DNA of 64,000 bases from Aspidapion aeneum (taxonomy: Eukaryota; Arthropoda; Insecta; Coleoptera; Brentidae). Where the stretch lies: assembly GCA_963576565.1 (NCBI GenBank), contig OY755038.1:63529622-63593621 (forward strand), given 5' to 3'. How positions within the stretch are numbered: position 1 is the first letter of the stretch; every line of letters begins with the position of its first letter. This document shows, in pieces, positions 63,597 through 64,000 of this stretch. The notes beneath the pieces were generated by a model. It worked only from the letters and a program-made list of their open reading frames with translations. It was not told the origin of the DNA and ran no database searches. Position numbers and translations under genes: made by a program.

Positions 63597-64000
63597 CCAT
63601 GGTTTTATCGTCGTACCTATCAGCCTTCCAAAGCTCAGCTCTCTAGCGTTTCTGAAAGTGCACAATGTTACTTTTTCATAACTTTACATGTATAGGGGAG
63701 AGAAATAAATTAAAATTGTCGTGTTTTTAAATTTTGTCCTATAGTTTTATCATAGTTGCTATCAGTCTTCCAATGCTCAGCTCTCTAGCGTTTCTGGAAG
63801 TGGGTAATGTTATTTTTACATAACTTTACATTTATAGGGGAGGACAGTAAATGAAAATTTGGACTTTTAAAATTTTTTCCCATGGTTTTATCATAATTTC
63901 TATCAGCATTCCAATGCTCAGCTCTCTAGTGTTTCTGGAAGTGGGTAATGTTAGTTTTATATAAATTTACATTTATAGGAGAGGGAAGTAAACTAAAATG
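63597..64000. repeat. ~142-bp tandem repeat running off the right edge
   Basis: Three units start at 63597, 63738 and 63880 with landmarks GGTTTTATC, CAGCTCTCTAGCGTTTCTG and TTTACATTTATAGG. Units 2 and 3 are more alike than unit 1. The third is cut by the window end, so a longer array or satellite may continue. Confidence 0.88.

Overview
The window is animal nuclear DNA, very probably from an insect or other arthropod. It is AT-rich, packed with transposable elements (TEs) and almost free of host genes. The element mix supports this: Gypsy and BEL/Pao LTR retrotransposons, an RTE-like LINE, a Penelope-like relic, Tc1/mariner, pogo and hAT derivatives, and many foldback MITEs. I found no host protein-coding gene that I can defend. 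No operon, CRISPR or other prokaryotic feature is present.

Layout. 1-5430: unassigned DNA with a degenerate minisatellite at 2.7-3.95 kb. 5501-17870: a complete Gypsy retrotransposon on the + strand. It has 2410-bp LTRs in which I see no difference, a 1885-codon Gag-Pol frame without breaks and the 4-bp target duplication AATT. It sits inside an older, decayed RTE-like LINE on the minus strand (5431-5500 plus 17871-18890). 21.8-29.5 kb: two inverted copies of a ~0.75-kb repeat carrying a GACA microsatellite. They bracket a duplicated tRNA-derived unit, a 1.19-kb foldback tandem array and a DNA-transposon relic. 30.5-31.3 kb: possible promoter and noncoding first exon (weak). 35.1-36.35 kb: Penelope-like GIY-YIG relic between inverted arms. 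36.6-44.5 kb: pogo MITE, hAT element, other MITEs and a palindromic repeat cluster.

45328-52263: a nearly intact BEL/Pao retrotransposon on the minus strand, with 472-bp LTRs differing at two positions and the 5-bp target duplication ATCAG. Its Gag-protease frame and its RT-RNase H-integrase frame lie in the same reading frame, separated only by one TGA. It is inserted in a satellite-like repeat that continues at 52.3-52.7 kb and reappears inverted at 53.7-54.5 kb, where a 165-bp hAT MITE has landed about 20 bp from the equivalent position.

52.7-64 kb: a dense series of MITEs, several with clear target duplications, then a decayed Tc1/mariner-type transposase (59.35-60.4 kb), minisatellites, and a ~142-bp tandem repeat running off the right edge.

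How the parts work together. Only the two LTR elements look capable of making protein, each through its own LTR promoter, tRNA-primed reverse transcription and integrase. Everything else looks like relics or non-autonomous elements needing enzymes supplied from elsewhere. The clearest points for follow-up are the in-frame TGA in BEL/Pao, the very young Gypsy copy, the foldback array and the Penelope-like relic.
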